Of a DNA stretch of 64,000 bases, positions 15,713 to 25,337 are shown in pieces. Made by a program: the position numbers and the translations under genes. Source of the DNA: Flavobacterium sp. (GTDB taxonomy: Bacteria; Bacteroidota; Bacteroidia; Flavobacteriales; Flavobacteriaceae); contig NZ_CP136574.1 of the NCBI RefSeq assembly GCF_035195345.1, positions 2,223,871 to 2,287,870 of the forward strand, in the 5' to 3' direction. The notes below the pieces were generated by a model, which was given only the letters and a program-made list of their open reading frames with translations, was not told the DNA's origin and ran no database searches. Numbering within the stretch: position 1 is the stretch's first letter; every line of letters starts with the position of its first letter.

Positions 15713-17860
15713 ATGAAAAAATTATTATTATTTGTCGTTTCTGCTATTATGCTTGTACCAGCTTCGGTAAAAGCAGATGAAGGAATGTGGTTTTTAATGT
15801 TCATTGAGCGTTTAAATCACCGCGACATGCAAAAAATGGGCTTGCAATTAACAGCCGAAGAAATTTACAGTATTAACAACCACAGTTTAAAAGATGCTAT
15901 CGTGCAATTTAACGGTGGATGTACTGCTGAAATGATTTCAAAAGACGGATTAGTTTTAACCAATCACCACTGTGGATATGATGCTATTGCTGAATTATCT
16001 TCTGCAGAAAAAAACTATTTAAAAGATGGTTATTGGGCTAAAACCAAAGCAGATGAATTAAAACCTTCTAGCTTATTTGTACGTTTCTTTGTTCGTATGG
16101 ACGATTGTACAAAAAGAATTTTGTCTGTAGTTAATCCAAGTATGAGCGAAGCGGATAGAGAAAAAGCTATCAATGCTGAAATCGCTAAAATTGAAAAAGA
16201 AAACAACGAAGGCGGAAAATATACAGTTTCTGTTCGTCCGTTTTTTCAAGGAAACGAATATTACTATTTTGTTTACCAAGATTATAAAGATGTTCGTTTA
16301 GTAGGAACTCCACCAGAAAGTTTAGGAAAATTTGGTGGTGATACAGACAACTGGGAATGGCCACGTCATACAGCAGATTTCTCTATGTTTAGAGTATATG
16401 CTGATGCGAATGGAAATCCAGCTGAATATGCTACAAGCAATGTTCCATTAAAACCAAAACACCATTTACCAGTTAATTTGGGTGGTGTTAAAGAAAATGA
16501 TTTCGCTATGATTTTAGGTTATCCAGGTAGAACTAACCGTTGGATGCCAGCAGGTGGAATTGAGCAAAACGTAAAATTTGCTTACCCAGCTTGGGTTGAA
16601 GGTTCAAAAACAGGAATGGACAACATGAAAAAATACATGGTTCAATCAGATGCTTTAAACCTTGTATATGCTTCTAAATTTGCAGGAGTAGCTAACTACT
16701 GGAAAAACCGTCAAGGAATGATTGATGCGTTATCAAAATTTGGTACAGCTAAAACGAAAGCAGCTCAAGAAGCTAAATTCCACAAATGGGCAAACCAACC
16801 AGCTAACAAAGCTAAATATGGTAATGTAGTTCCTACAATCAATAAATATTATGCTATGACGAATGAAAAATCGCGTCATGATAATTATTTACAACAATTA
16901 TTCAGAACTTCTGCTTTTGGAACTGTTAGTAGAGGTTTAGGAAGACAATTCGATGCTTACGTTAAAGCTGACGCTGCTAAACGTGCTGAAATGGCTCCAG
17001 CTATTTTAGAAATGGTAGATGAAATGTACAAAGAATTACACATTCCTGCGGAGAAAGATATTTTAGCTGCACAATTAAGTTTATATAGCAAAAAGGCAGG
17101 TTATACTTTAGCTCCAATGGTTGAAAAATTAGCTAAAGAGAACAACGGAGATTTCACTAAATATGTAAATGCTGCTTTCGATTTAAGTATTTTTACTTCA
17201 AAAGAAAAAGTAAAAGCATTTTTAGATTTACCAACAGAAGCTTTATTAGTTAATGATCCTTTATATGCTTTATCTAATGATTTAACAACTCATTTTGGAA
17301 AAAGAAGTGAAGAGTTAATGAAAGCACAAAACGATTTTGGAGCGTCTTTCCGTTTATTAGTAGAAGGATTAAGAGAATCTAAAATTGGTGAAATCAAATA
17401 TCCAGATGCAAATTCAACGTTGCGTTTAACTTATGGAAAAGTTCGTTCTTTACCTGCAGACAAACGTAATGATGCAACTATTAATAACTACACTACATTA
17501 GCAGGTCAGGTTAAAAAATACAAAAAAGGTGATTTAGAATTTGATTTACCTACTAAAGTATTAGATATGAGCGCTAAAAAAGAATATGGTCGTTATGCAG
17601 ATAAAGACGGTTCTTTACACGTTTGTTTCTTAACTGATAATGATATTACAGGTGGAAATTCAGGTTCTCCAGTATTAAATGGAAAAGGAGAGTTAATTGG
17701 TTTAGCATTCGACGGAAACATCGAAGCGATGGCAGGTGACGTAATCTTTGACAAAAAATTACAAAGAACAATCAACGTTGATATTCGTTATGTGTTATGG
17801 GTTATTGAGAATTTCTCAGGAGCTAAACATATTGTAGACGAAATGACAATTGTGAAGTAA
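15713..17860 (+). CDS. Exported S46 dipeptidyl-peptidase, DPP7 type
   Basis: 715 residues with a signal peptide ending near VKADEG. S46 enzymes remove dipeptides from peptide N-termini in the periplasm of asaccharolytic Bacteroidetes. The chymotrypsin-like triad is visible: LTNHHCGY (His85/86), TADFSMF (Asp222) and TGGNSGSPV (Ser650). Eighteen residues after the Ser the sequence is FDGNIEAM. From knowledge of the family, DPP11 has Arg here (Asp/Glu specificity) and DPP7 has Gly (hydrophobic specificity), so this copy should be DPP7-like. The N-terminal DEGMWFLMFIERLN is typical. It stands alone, with a strong terminator after it. Confidence 0.94.
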   Translation: MKKLLLFVVSAIMLVPASVKADEGMWFLMFIERLNHRDMQKMGLQLTAEEIYSINNHSLKDAIVQFNGGCTAEMISKDGLVLTNHHCGYDAIAELSSAEKNYLKDGYWAKTKADELKPSSLFVRFFVRMDDCTKRILSVVNPSMSEADREKAINAEIAKIEKENNEGGKYTVSVRPFFQGNEYYYFVYQDYKDVRLVGTPPESLGKFGGDTDNWEWPRHTADFSMFRVYADANGNPAEYATSNVPLKPKHHLPVNLGGVKENDFAMILGYPGRTNRWMPAGGIEQNVKFAYPAWVEGSKTGMDNMKKYMVQSDALNLVYASKFAGVANYWKNRQGMIDALSKFGTAKTKAAQEAKFHKWANQPANKAKYGNVVPTINKYYAMTNEKSRHDNYLQQLFRTSAFGTVSRGLGRQFDAYVKADAAKRAEMAPAILEMVDEMYKELHIPAEKDILAAQLSLYSKKAGYTLAPMVEKLAKENNGDFTKYVNAAFDLSIFTSKEKVKAFLDLPTEALLVNDPLYALSNDLTTHFGKRSEELMKAQNDFGASFRLLVEGLRESKIGEIKYPDANSTLRLTYGKVRSLPADKRNDATINNYTTLAGQVKKYKKGDLEFDLPTKVLDMSAKKEYGRYADKDGSLHVCFLTDNDITGGNSGSPVLNGKGELIGLAFDGNIEAMAGDVIFDKKLQRTINVDIRYVLWVIENFSGAKHIVDEMTIVK

Positions 17861-17883
17861 TTTTCAAATACAATAAAATTAAA

Positions 17884-17911
17884 ACGTCCCGATTATTCGG
17901 GACGTTTTTTT
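17884..17911. terminator. Strong terminator between convergent genes
   Basis: ACGTCCCGA and TCGGGACGT form a 9-bp stem around TTAT, followed by seven T on the plus strand. The A-run before it gives a shorter U-run for the minus-strand gene ending at 17917. Confidence 0.9.
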
Positions 17912-17916
17912 ATGGT

Positions 17917-20900
17917 TTACTTTTGAATATTGAGTTTTGTATTTATGGAGTGACTTGAAAATTCTGGCGTATACATGCTTTGTATAGTTGCAATTCCGTC
18001 ATTAAATACTCCTGAATTATTTACTCTAACATCATATTCCAAAACATAGGTTCCTGTTTTAATTTTATCAAAGAAGAAATGGGTGGCTACATCTTTCGTA
18101 CTTCTGTAAAAACTAATGCCATCTTTCCATTCATACTTCGAAATTACATCAACAGGTTCAAAACAAGATGCTCTTAAATCTTTTAAATGAACGAATTCTA
18201 AATCATTATCCGTTTTAATTATGAGTCGAATGGTAATTAAATCCCCAATTTTTACATTTTCAGAATTTAGGTTAACCAATTTGTCTCCTTCTGTAGTTTT
18301 GGTTTTTTTATAAAGATTTTTTGTAATTGAAAGCGTTGAGGTACTATCCGATTTTATCGCTTCTAAATCTTCAAAATATTGCCAATATAATCCACCAAAA
18401 CCAGCAACATTCGATTTGTTTTCAATCGATATCTGCCCCATTTCTTTCGAAATTTCTTCAGGTTTCCAATTCATTTTAATATAACCTGTACTTGCATCTT
18501 TATCTTTTTCTGATAGTTTTTTTGTCAATACTTTTTCGTTACCCATTTTAAATTTGGTATTGTCTTTAATGCTTGTCCAGTCAGTTCCTTGTAATAATAA
18601 GGCATAAATGGCTTCAGTTGTAGCTTTTGTAGTTGGCCAATGTTTTAATTGTTTTTGCTTTAATAACCAAACCTTCATTTCATCTACAAACTTTTTGTCT
18701 TTTTCTATTTCGGAAAAGGCTTCTATCAATAAAGCTTGAGTTTCTATTGCCGATTGGTACCAATAATACCCATTCTTGTTTTCAATCCAGTACATACCAA
18801 AATCATCATTTCTAGCAACAGTTTCTTTTAAATTTGTAATGATTTTCTCTGCGAATTTTTTATCACCAAATCGATTCATCGTTAAAGCTAACAAACCTTT
18901 TTGGTATAAAGTATAGTTTATCCAATTGGCTTTAAACTCCACTTTTTGAACGTCAATAATAGAATCTATTTTTTTAGAAATTGGAAATTCTTCTATATAA
19001 AAACTTCTAGCATATAAATAATGTAAGTTGGAATATGCGTAATAATTAATACGTTCATTTTTAAGTGTACTTTGACTTATATATTTACTATCTAAATAAG
19101 GAATTGCTTTTGAAGCTATATTTTTAAATTCCGATTTTTTTTCAGGGAACATTTTACTTAAATGTCCAAATCCAGAAATAATATGTTGGGTGATAAAAAT
19201 ATTTTCATCTCCGCCATCGAACCATGCAAATCCACCAGAAGCTAATTGTTTTTCTTCTATTTTTTTGATGGTTTTGTCTTGCGATTCTTTCATGGTGTTT
19301 AAATCCATCAGTAGCGCTAAACGTTTGTTTTTTAGTTCTTCATTTTCGGCATCTAATAGCCATGGAGTTTCATTTAAAACAATAGACTTTAATTCTTCGT
19401 TTTGAGTAAGTTTTGACACTGCTTTTGGATTAGTTTTCCAAGATTCAAACAAAGAAGCTATTTTTGGATTACTTGAAATAATTTCAGTTGCTATAAAGTT
19501 TCCATAATACCTTGAAAAAGTTTGCTCTGCGCATTCGTGTTGATATTCCATCAAATAAGGTAATGATTGAAGAGCAAGCCATGTTGGGTTTGAAGTATAT
19601 TCTAAAGTAAATAAATGGTTTTTTAAAGTTTTAGAATCATTGTTTGTAAGGTTATCAAAAACATATTCTTTTTTTGAATTGCCTTTAACCCAAATCGGAA
19701 TACTTTCTGTAAGTAAGACTTTATTGCTCATTACGGGTAATATGTTTTCCTCTCCGTCTGAGAAATTACCTGATTTAGCTACTATTTTATATTGTAATCC
19801 TTGAACTCCTTCTGGTATTGTAACTGTCCAAGAAACATGAACACTTTCTTTTGATTTACAATTAAAAGCTTTTACATTAGAACTATTATTAGCAATTGCA
19901 TCAATAGATTGCATAGTGGTTGCATCAAATAGCAATAACATGGCATTTCCTGATTTTATTTCCTGAGTTAAATTAACCACTTTAGCTGTTAACGTAATCT
20001 CATCTTTTTCACGAACAAAACGAGGCATATTGGTTTGAATCATAACATCTTTTTGCGAAATAATGCTCGATTCAAAATAGCCAGATTCTAAATTTTTATT
20101 GTGACCAAATAAGCGTAATTTCCATTTAGTTAAGGATTCAGGAGTGGTAAATTGGAAAGAAAATTTTCCGTTACTATCCGTTTTTATGTGAGGATAAAAG
20201 AAAGCAGTTTCGTTGAAGTTACTCCTAGTTTTAACTTGGGTTAATTCTTTTAAACCGTTTTTAGTTGTGATTAAAATAACGCCATTTGCACCTCTAGAAC
20301 CATAGATTGAAGTTGCAGCTGCATCTTTTAATACAGTAATATTTTCAATGTCTGAAGGATTTATATTACTAACATCTAGATTGTAAGGAGCGCCATCAAC
20401 AACATAAAGTGGATTTTTGTTTCCGTTTATAGAACCAAAACCGCGAATACGAATAGTATCATTACTACCAGGTGCACCTGAGCCACCATTAACATAGATA
20501 CCAGCAACTTCTCCTCTAAGAGCTTTTGATAAATAGCCATCATAAGATTCTTCCATGTTCATATAAACACTTGTAGCTGTTCCCGTGAATGCTTCTTTTT
20601 TTGTTATTCCATAACCTACGACAGCTACTTCTTGTAAATTATGAGAATCGTCTTTTAAATTTATTTCTAAATTTTTTGCTTGCTCTACCGATATTTCCTC
20701 TGGTTTTTTACCAGTATAACTAACTACAATAATTTCTCCGTTAGCTGCCTCAATAGAAAACTCGCCATCAAAATCGGTTGTAGTGCCTCTGTTGGTTCCT
20801 TTGATGTATACATTTGCTCCTGCAATAGGGCCAAGTTCATCTGAAATGATTCCAGTTATAAATTTAGAGTTTTTAGGAATTTCATTTACATTACTTATTC

Positions 20901-23900
20901 TTCTCTGATAATTTTTAAGAGTATAATTGTTTTTAGGGTCATTAAAATCAAATCCAAACCAATATAGTTCGGGATTTCTTTTGAAAATCGCATAATGATT
21001 TCTTTGTGTGCTAAATTTGTTTAAGTTTAAATAGCTATTTTGCTGGTAGCTTACTATTTGTGGAGTATTCGGATACGAATTATTCACTTGAAAAATAAAA
21101 TCATCCCAATAGCTTTTGGCAAATTGATCTAAAGAACTATCATACATGCTGGCTAAAATTTCAGCCTGAAGTTTTGGATTAGTAATTTTAAAAGACCAAT
21201 TTTCTGTGCTTCCAGGTTCTATTTTGTTTCGTAAACTCTCAATTTCAATTTGTAATTTATTTTCGGTTGTGTTATTTTTAATTTGATGCAATTTTTCATA
21301 ACCTTCATTTTCCCATATAGTAGAAAAATGGAAAGTTATATTATCTGTAAATTTTAAGTCTTTATTGTATTTAAAAACAGCTTTACCATTTATCATTTGA
21401 ATCGTTTTAACATCATTCGTCATGTTTTCGTCAACATAAAAACGAGAAGTTATATATAAATCAGGAATAATGGATTGTATTTCAATAGTGTAATCTTTAG
21501 ATTTTGATTCAGAAATATCTTTAAACGTAAAAAGTTCTTTTTCGGAATAAGGAAATTGTTTTGATTTAACACTAATTTCTCTTTGGTTTGTAATTAAATT
21601 GTTTTTTAAATCATAAGCTTCAGCAACGATTTTAAATTTAGAATTTCTATAGTTTTTTAAAAAGTCTAATGTTATTTCTTTGGTTATTTTCGTGTCAAAA
21701 GAAATGGTTTTTACAAGAACTTCTTGAACTTCTTCATCAGTTTCATCAAATGGTTCATGAGGAAATAAATTCTGAAATTCATTTTTTGTAAGCGTTTGTA
21801 TTTCAGGAATATCATTTTGTCGTTTTTTTAAGAAACTTTTCTTTTTAAGTTCATAAATCTTTATTTTACCTTTTGTATCAATAGGGTAGTTATTTAATGT
21901 AGTTGCACTTATATTTAGTTTGTTATTGTCTTCTGAAATTAATTCCCAATTGACTTTTAAGTTAAGTTTCAACATTTCTTTACCTACAGCAATACTTTGA
22001 GAGGCAGTTCTAGTTTCTCCTTGTATATCTGTTACTGTAACATTGATTGAGAAATTTAATGTTTCAATTTCTTCATTTGCAATTGTTGGTTCAGTTGCCA
22101 TAAATTGTATCGCAAAATTTCCATTTTCATCTGTAGTACCTTCAGAATTAATAAAGTTTTGTTGATAAGGAATGCTTTTTGTTTTACTGTAACAGTTTTT
22201 CGAAACCGTATAAGCGATTTTTGCATTGGTAAGATTATTTCCAGCTAGTGCTTTTGCATTTCCTTTAATAGTAATGGTGTCGCCAATTGTGTAATTTTCT
22301 TTAATTTCATCAAAGTTAACTTCAAATGTTGGGCGTTTGTATTCTTCTACTTTGAACTTAAATTCGGTGTAACTTTCAAAATCAACGTTGTCCCAAAATT
22401 CATGTTCCTCTTCTTTTTTATTATAGTATTTTGAATCTTGTTCATAGTTGTCAGGTTCTTCAATTTCTATGCTGAATTCTCCCGTTAAGGTGTTTTTTGG
22501 AATGTCAAATTCGCCAGAAAAACTTCCAAATTCATTTGTTTGAACATCATATTCTTTTAATTTGGTATTGTTAACGTCAGAAATTGTAACATGAACAGTA
22601 ACAAATGGCACCACATTTTTAACAGCGTCTTTTTTCTGGATGATAACACCTTTATAAAACATTTTTTGTCCGGGTCTGTATATAGCACGGTCAAAGTATA
22701 TCATTGCTTTTGCTTCCCAATTTTCATAATCATCTACCGATTTATTATTAATTTCATTTGTAGATAAAAAGTTTCTATTGTAATTTATAGATAAGGAATC
22801 ATTTTTAGAAGTGATTAAAATATCATTGCTATATTTTTTGTCCTTTATTCTCCATTTATGTTTAAAATAGGCATTTCCATTAGCATTCGTTTTTATGTTT
22901 TCCTCCTCACTAGCAATTTTTACATCTTCTAATGGTTTTCCTAGCTTCCTATCATAAATGTAAAAGCCATCTTTGTTTTCTTCGTTATCTTCAATTACAT
23001 ACAGATTAGTAACTTGAAGAATATCAAAAGCAAATACTTTTTTGTTAGAAATGGTATCGTTTGGTGTTTCGATATAAATTAAATAATTGCCAACATCTAA
23101 TTTTTCTAATAAAACTTCGGTAGAATATTCAAAATAATCACGTTTGTTTGGCAGTACTACTTTTTGTGTTTTAAACACTTTGTTTTTCAATAAAAATGCA
23201 TTGATTATTGAATCTTTATTAAGTTTTTCAGTATTGTTATAATAGTAATTATTCTTAAAAAGATAATTTAGTTTTTGTGGTAATTCATAATAAGAAATAG
23301 TAAGTGAATCAATATTTTTAAAATTTACAAAAGCCCTATTATTTTGTTTAGGATAGCTTGTTTTAGGTAATGTAATTTCTAAATGTTTATTGTTGATTTC
23401 AATTTTTATTTTTTCAGCTTCTGCTAATGCATTTACGTTAACTTTTGTATTTAAAATAGTATCTACGAGTTTTAATGTACTAGTATACGAATTGAATTCG
23501 CCTTTTTTATGTGTTTTATTATAATAATGCCAAGCTCTATCTACTCTTAAAAGTTGTTTTAAAAATAGATTGGTAGTCCTTTTTTCTAAAGAAGTAGCTT
23601 TTTTTAGATAAAATTCTTCATCCCAGAAGGTTTCTTTTATGAATTTTAGTCTTTCATAATATGCGAAATCTAATTTTTCATAATTCTTCTGATTCAGATA
23701 ATATTTTTCATTGTTTTGTAAAAGGGTTATTAATTTTTTTAAGTTATCATCCTCTAATTTTTTTATATTGTATTTTACAAAAGAATCAGGATTTTCATAA
23801 AAAATTTCAATCTCTGATTTAAAATCAATTGATTTTTTTTGTTTCCAGGAAGTAATTGTAGACTTAAGATGGTCGCCTTTTTTTTGAGCTAGAAAATCAT

Positions 23901-24453
23901 AAACGCTAAAGTTTTTTATATCTACACTTGATGAAATATCAAAAATTTCTTTAATTTTTTCAATACTTGTATTTCTTAATTCGTTCTCATTTGACAAGAG
24001 ATTATCATAGTTTTTTTCTATTTGAGCATTAAAATCAGCTTCTGTCCACGTCAAAAAATCTTTGTTTTTTTGATTTTCTAAATTGGTTCTTTTGTTAATG
24101 TTGTAATTATTTCTTTGGTAATATTCATCTATAATGATTATGTAAACATATTGTAATACAGCTTTTGAAACAGGTTTGGCTTCATTAATTTCTTTCTGAA
24201 GATTATTTATAATTGTAGACTGAGCTTTTTCATCAAAAACTTGTTCAAATTTTGATAAATAGAAAAAACATTTGATTATTTGCGTTTCATCATTTTTTCG
24301 CTTTGCTTTTTTGTAAATTTCTTGAACTTTTTCTTGAGCAGATTTAACTTTTCCGTCCAATTCATATCTATAAATTTCTTTCCACTTATCATCATACTGA
24401 CTATATAAATTGAACGAATTAACTAATAAGATTAATAATAATATTTTGCGCAT
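17917..24453 (-). CDS. Alpha-2-macroglobulin-family protein with inserted TonB-plug module
   Basis: 2178 residues with a signal peptide (MRKILLLILLVNSFNLYSQ) and no lipobox. A helical N-terminal region (to about 450) precedes macroglobulin-type beta domains, including FDRAIYRPGQKMFYKG near residue 590. Residues about 1197-1268 are a carboxypeptidase-regulatory-like domain (ITGIISDELGPIAGANVYIK). Then comes a SusC-type linker (LQEVAVVGYGITKKE) and a TonB-receptor plug (about 1290-1405) with LRGEVAGIYVNGG, IRIRGFGS and SIYGSRGANGVILITTKNG. The macroglobulin core then resumes (MPRFVREKDEITLTAKVVNL near 1475), and the thioester motif is CAEQ at 1641-1644. No outer-membrane barrel follows. Alpha-2-macroglobulins trap peptidases through the thioester. 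What the plug does here is unknown. It is AT-rich and has a single unbroken frame. Confidence 0.93.
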   Translation of the reverse strand: MRKILLLILLVNSFNLYSQYDDKWKEIYRYELDGKVKSAQEKVQEIYKKAKRKNDETQIIKCFFYLSKFEQVFDEKAQSTIINNLQKEINEAKPVSKAVLQYVYIIIIDEYYQRNNYNINKRTNLENQKNKDFLTWTEADFNAQIEKNYDNLLSNENELRNTSIEKIKEIFDISSSVDIKNFSVYDFLAQKKGDHLKSTITSWKQKKSIDFKSEIEIFYENPDSFVKYNIKKLEDDNLKKLITLLQNNEKYYLNQKNYEKLDFAYYERLKFIKETFWDEEFYLKKATSLEKRTTNLFLKQLLRVDRAWHYYNKTHKKGEFNSYTSTLKLVDTILNTKVNVNALAEAEKIKIEINNKHLEITLPKTSYPKQNNRAFVNFKNIDSLTISYYELPQKLNYLFKNNYYYNNTEKLNKDSIINAFLLKNKVFKTQKVVLPNKRDYFEYSTEVLLEKLDVGNYLIYIETPNDTISNKKVFAFDILQVTNLYVIEDNEENKDGFYIYDRKLGKPLEDVKIASEEENIKTNANGNAYFKHKWRIKDKKYSNDILITSKNDSLSINYNRNFLSTNEINNKSVDDYENWEAKAMIYFDRAIYRPGQKMFYKGVIIQKKDAVKNVVPFVTVHVTISDVNNTKLKEYDVQTNEFGSFSGEFDIPKNTLTGEFSIEIEEPDNYEQDSKYYNKKEEEHEFWDNVDFESYTEFKFKVEEYKRPTFEVNFDEIKENYTIGDTITIKGNAKALAGNNLTNAKIAYTVSKNCYSKTKSIPYQQNFINSEGTTDENGNFAIQFMATEPTIANEEIETLNFSINVTVTDIQGETRTASQSIAVGKEMLKLNLKVNWELISEDNNKLNISATTLNNYPIDTKGKIKIYELKKKSFLKKRQNDIPEIQTLTKNEFQNLFPHEPFDETDEEVQEVLVKTISFDTKITKEITLDFLKNYRNSKFKIVAEAYDLKNNLITNQREISVKSKQFPYSEKELFTFKDISESKSKDYTIEIQSIIPDLYITSRFYVDENMTNDVKTIQMINGKAVFKYNKDLKFTDNITFHFSTIWENEGYEKLHQIKNNTTENKLQIEIESLRNKIEPGSTENWSFKITNPKLQAEILASMYDSSLDQFAKSYWDDFIFQVNNSYPNTPQIVSYQQNSYLNLNKFSTQRNHYAIFKRNPELYWFGFDFNDPKNNYTLKNYQRRISNVNEIPKNSKFITGIISDELGPIAGANVYIKGTNRGTTTDFDGEFSIEAANGEIIVVSYTGKKPEEISVEQAKNLEINLKDDSHNLQEVAVVGYGITKKEAFTGTATSVYMNMEESYDGYLSKALRGEVAGIYVNGGSGAPGSNDTIRIRGFGSINGNKNPLYVVDGAPYNLDVSNINPSDIENITVLKDAAATSIYGSRGANGVILITTKNGLKELTQVKTRSNFNETAFFYPHIKTDSNGKFSFQFTTPESLTKWKLRLFGHNKNLESGYFESSIISQKDVMIQTNMPRFVREKDEITLTAKVVNLTQEIKSGNAMLLLFDATTMQSIDAIANNSSNVKAFNCKSKESVHVSWTVTIPEGVQGLQYKIVAKSGNFSDGEENILPVMSNKVLLTESIPIWVKGNSKKEYVFDNLTNNDSKTLKNHLFTLEYTSNPTWLALQSLPYLMEYQHECAEQTFSRYYGNFIATEIISSNPKIASLFESWKTNPKAVSKLTQNEELKSIVLNETPWLLDAENEELKNKRLALLMDLNTMKESQDKTIKKIEEKQLASGGFAWFDGGDENIFITQHIISGFGHLSKMFPEKKSEFKNIASKAIPYLDSKYISQSTLKNERINYYAYSNLHYLYARSFYIEEFPISKKIDSIIDVQKVEFKANWINYTLYQKGLLALTMNRFGDKKFAEKIITNLKETVARNDDFGMYWIENKNGYYWYQSAIETQALLIEAFSEIEKDKKFVDEMKVWLLKQKQLKHWPTTKATTEAIYALLLQGTDWTSIKDNTKFKMGNEKVLTKKLSEKDKDASTGYIKMNWKPEEISKEMGQISIENKSNVAGFGGLYWQYFEDLEAIKSDSTSTLSITKNLYKKTKTTEGDKLVNLNSENVKIGDLITIRLIIKTDNDLEFVHLKDLRASCFEPVDVISKYEWKDGISFYRSTKDVATHFFFDKIKTGTYVLEYDVRVNNSGVFNDGIATIQSMYTPEFSSHSINTKLNIQK

Positions 24454-24552
24454 AATAGTTGGTTTTTATATAAAGAGTGTAAAAAATATAAAAAGGTTGG
24501 GACGTAATTAAAATAAATTATTTGTAAGTAAAATTAACTAAAATCATTTCAC

Positions 24553-24560
24553 TATTTTTG
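24553..24560 (+). promoter_or_regulatory. -7 box 4 nt before the TPR gene ATG
   Basis: TATTTTTG followed by AAAA and the ATG at 24565. A message from this box would be leaderless. No TTG at the standard distance is seen (the nearest is 29 nt upstream). Confidence 0.45.
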
Positions 24561-24564
24561 AAAA

Positions 24565-25251
24565 ATGAAAATTATTCAAATCTTTTTTCTATTGATTTCG
24601 TTTTCAGTCTTTTCACAATCAACGTTTGAAAAGGCTGAGAAATTGTATGCGCAAAAAAAATATACCGAATCCGAAAAACTATTTTCCGAACATTTAAAAG
24701 CGCAACCGAACCATGCAAGAGCCATTGAATATCTTGGTGATATTGCGGGTCATCAAAAAGATTGGGATGCCGCGATTACAAATTATAGAAAACTAAAAGT
24801 TACTTATCCAAAAATTGCCAATTATTGGTACAAATATGGTGGCGCATTAGGAATGAAAGCTAAAGAATCCAATAAATTCAAAGCTTTAGGAATGATAGAT
24901 GAAGTTGAAGAGTCGTTTCTTACAGCAGCTAAATTAGATTCAAAACATATTGAAACCCGTTGGGCATTAGTTATGTTATACATTGAATTACCCGCTATGA
25001 TAGGTGGAAGCGAAAAAAAAGCACAAAAATATGCTGATGAGTTAATGCTGCTTTCAAAAGTCGATGGGTTTTTAGCAAAAGGATATATCGATGTGTATTT
25101 TAAACGTTATGCAAAAGCGGAAAACCATTATAAAAAAGCGCACGAAATTGGGAATTCAAAAACCACTTTCGAAAAATTATATGACTTATATTTGAACAAA
25201 CTGAAAGATAAAGCGAAAGCAAATAAGTTAAAAGAACAATTTGAAAAATAG
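24565..25251 (+). CDS. Exported TPR-repeat protein
   Basis: 228 residues with a signal peptide (MKIIQIFFLLISFSVFSQS). The mature part is a string of tetratricopeptide repeats, for example AEKLYAQKKYTESEKLFSEH, LKAQPNHARAIEYLGDIAGH and YAKAENHYKKAHEIGNSKTT. It should act as a periplasmic or surface-facing scaffold. The partner is unknown. It is divergent from the macroglobulin gene with 111 nt between them, so the two may be co-regulated, but I see no shared operator. Its -7 box lies 4 nt before the ATG. Confidence 0.85.
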   Translation: MKIIQIFFLLISFSVFSQSTFEKAEKLYAQKKYTESEKLFSEHLKAQPNHARAIEYLGDIAGHQKDWDAAITNYRKLKVTYPKIANYWYKYGGALGMKAKESNKFKALGMIDEVEESFLTAAKLDSKHIETRWALVMLYIELPAMIGGSEKKAQKYADELMLLSKVDGFLAKGYIDVYFKRYAKAENHYKKAHEIGNSKTTFEKLYDLYLNKLKDKAKANKLKEQFEK

Positions 25252-25330
25252 GTTAAAAGGTTATAGGTTTAATAGTCTAATAGGCAATGTGCCTAAACTC
25301 TTAAACTCATGAACTTTTCAACTCATAAAC
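25252..25330. repeat. Word-repeat spacer with small hairpin
   Basis: The spacer consists of short related words (GGTTATAGGTTTAATAG, AAACTCTTAAACTCATGAAC). TAGGCA (25281-25286) and TGCCTA (25290-25295) form a tight hairpin with loop ATG. There is no T-run, so it is not a classic terminator. Confidence 0.6.
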
Positions 25331-25337
25331 TATAAAG

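Noticed and set aside
20240..20870. Plug domain as an assembly artefact
   Set aside because: The frame is continuous, codon use is unchanged, and the linker sequences on both sides are plausible.
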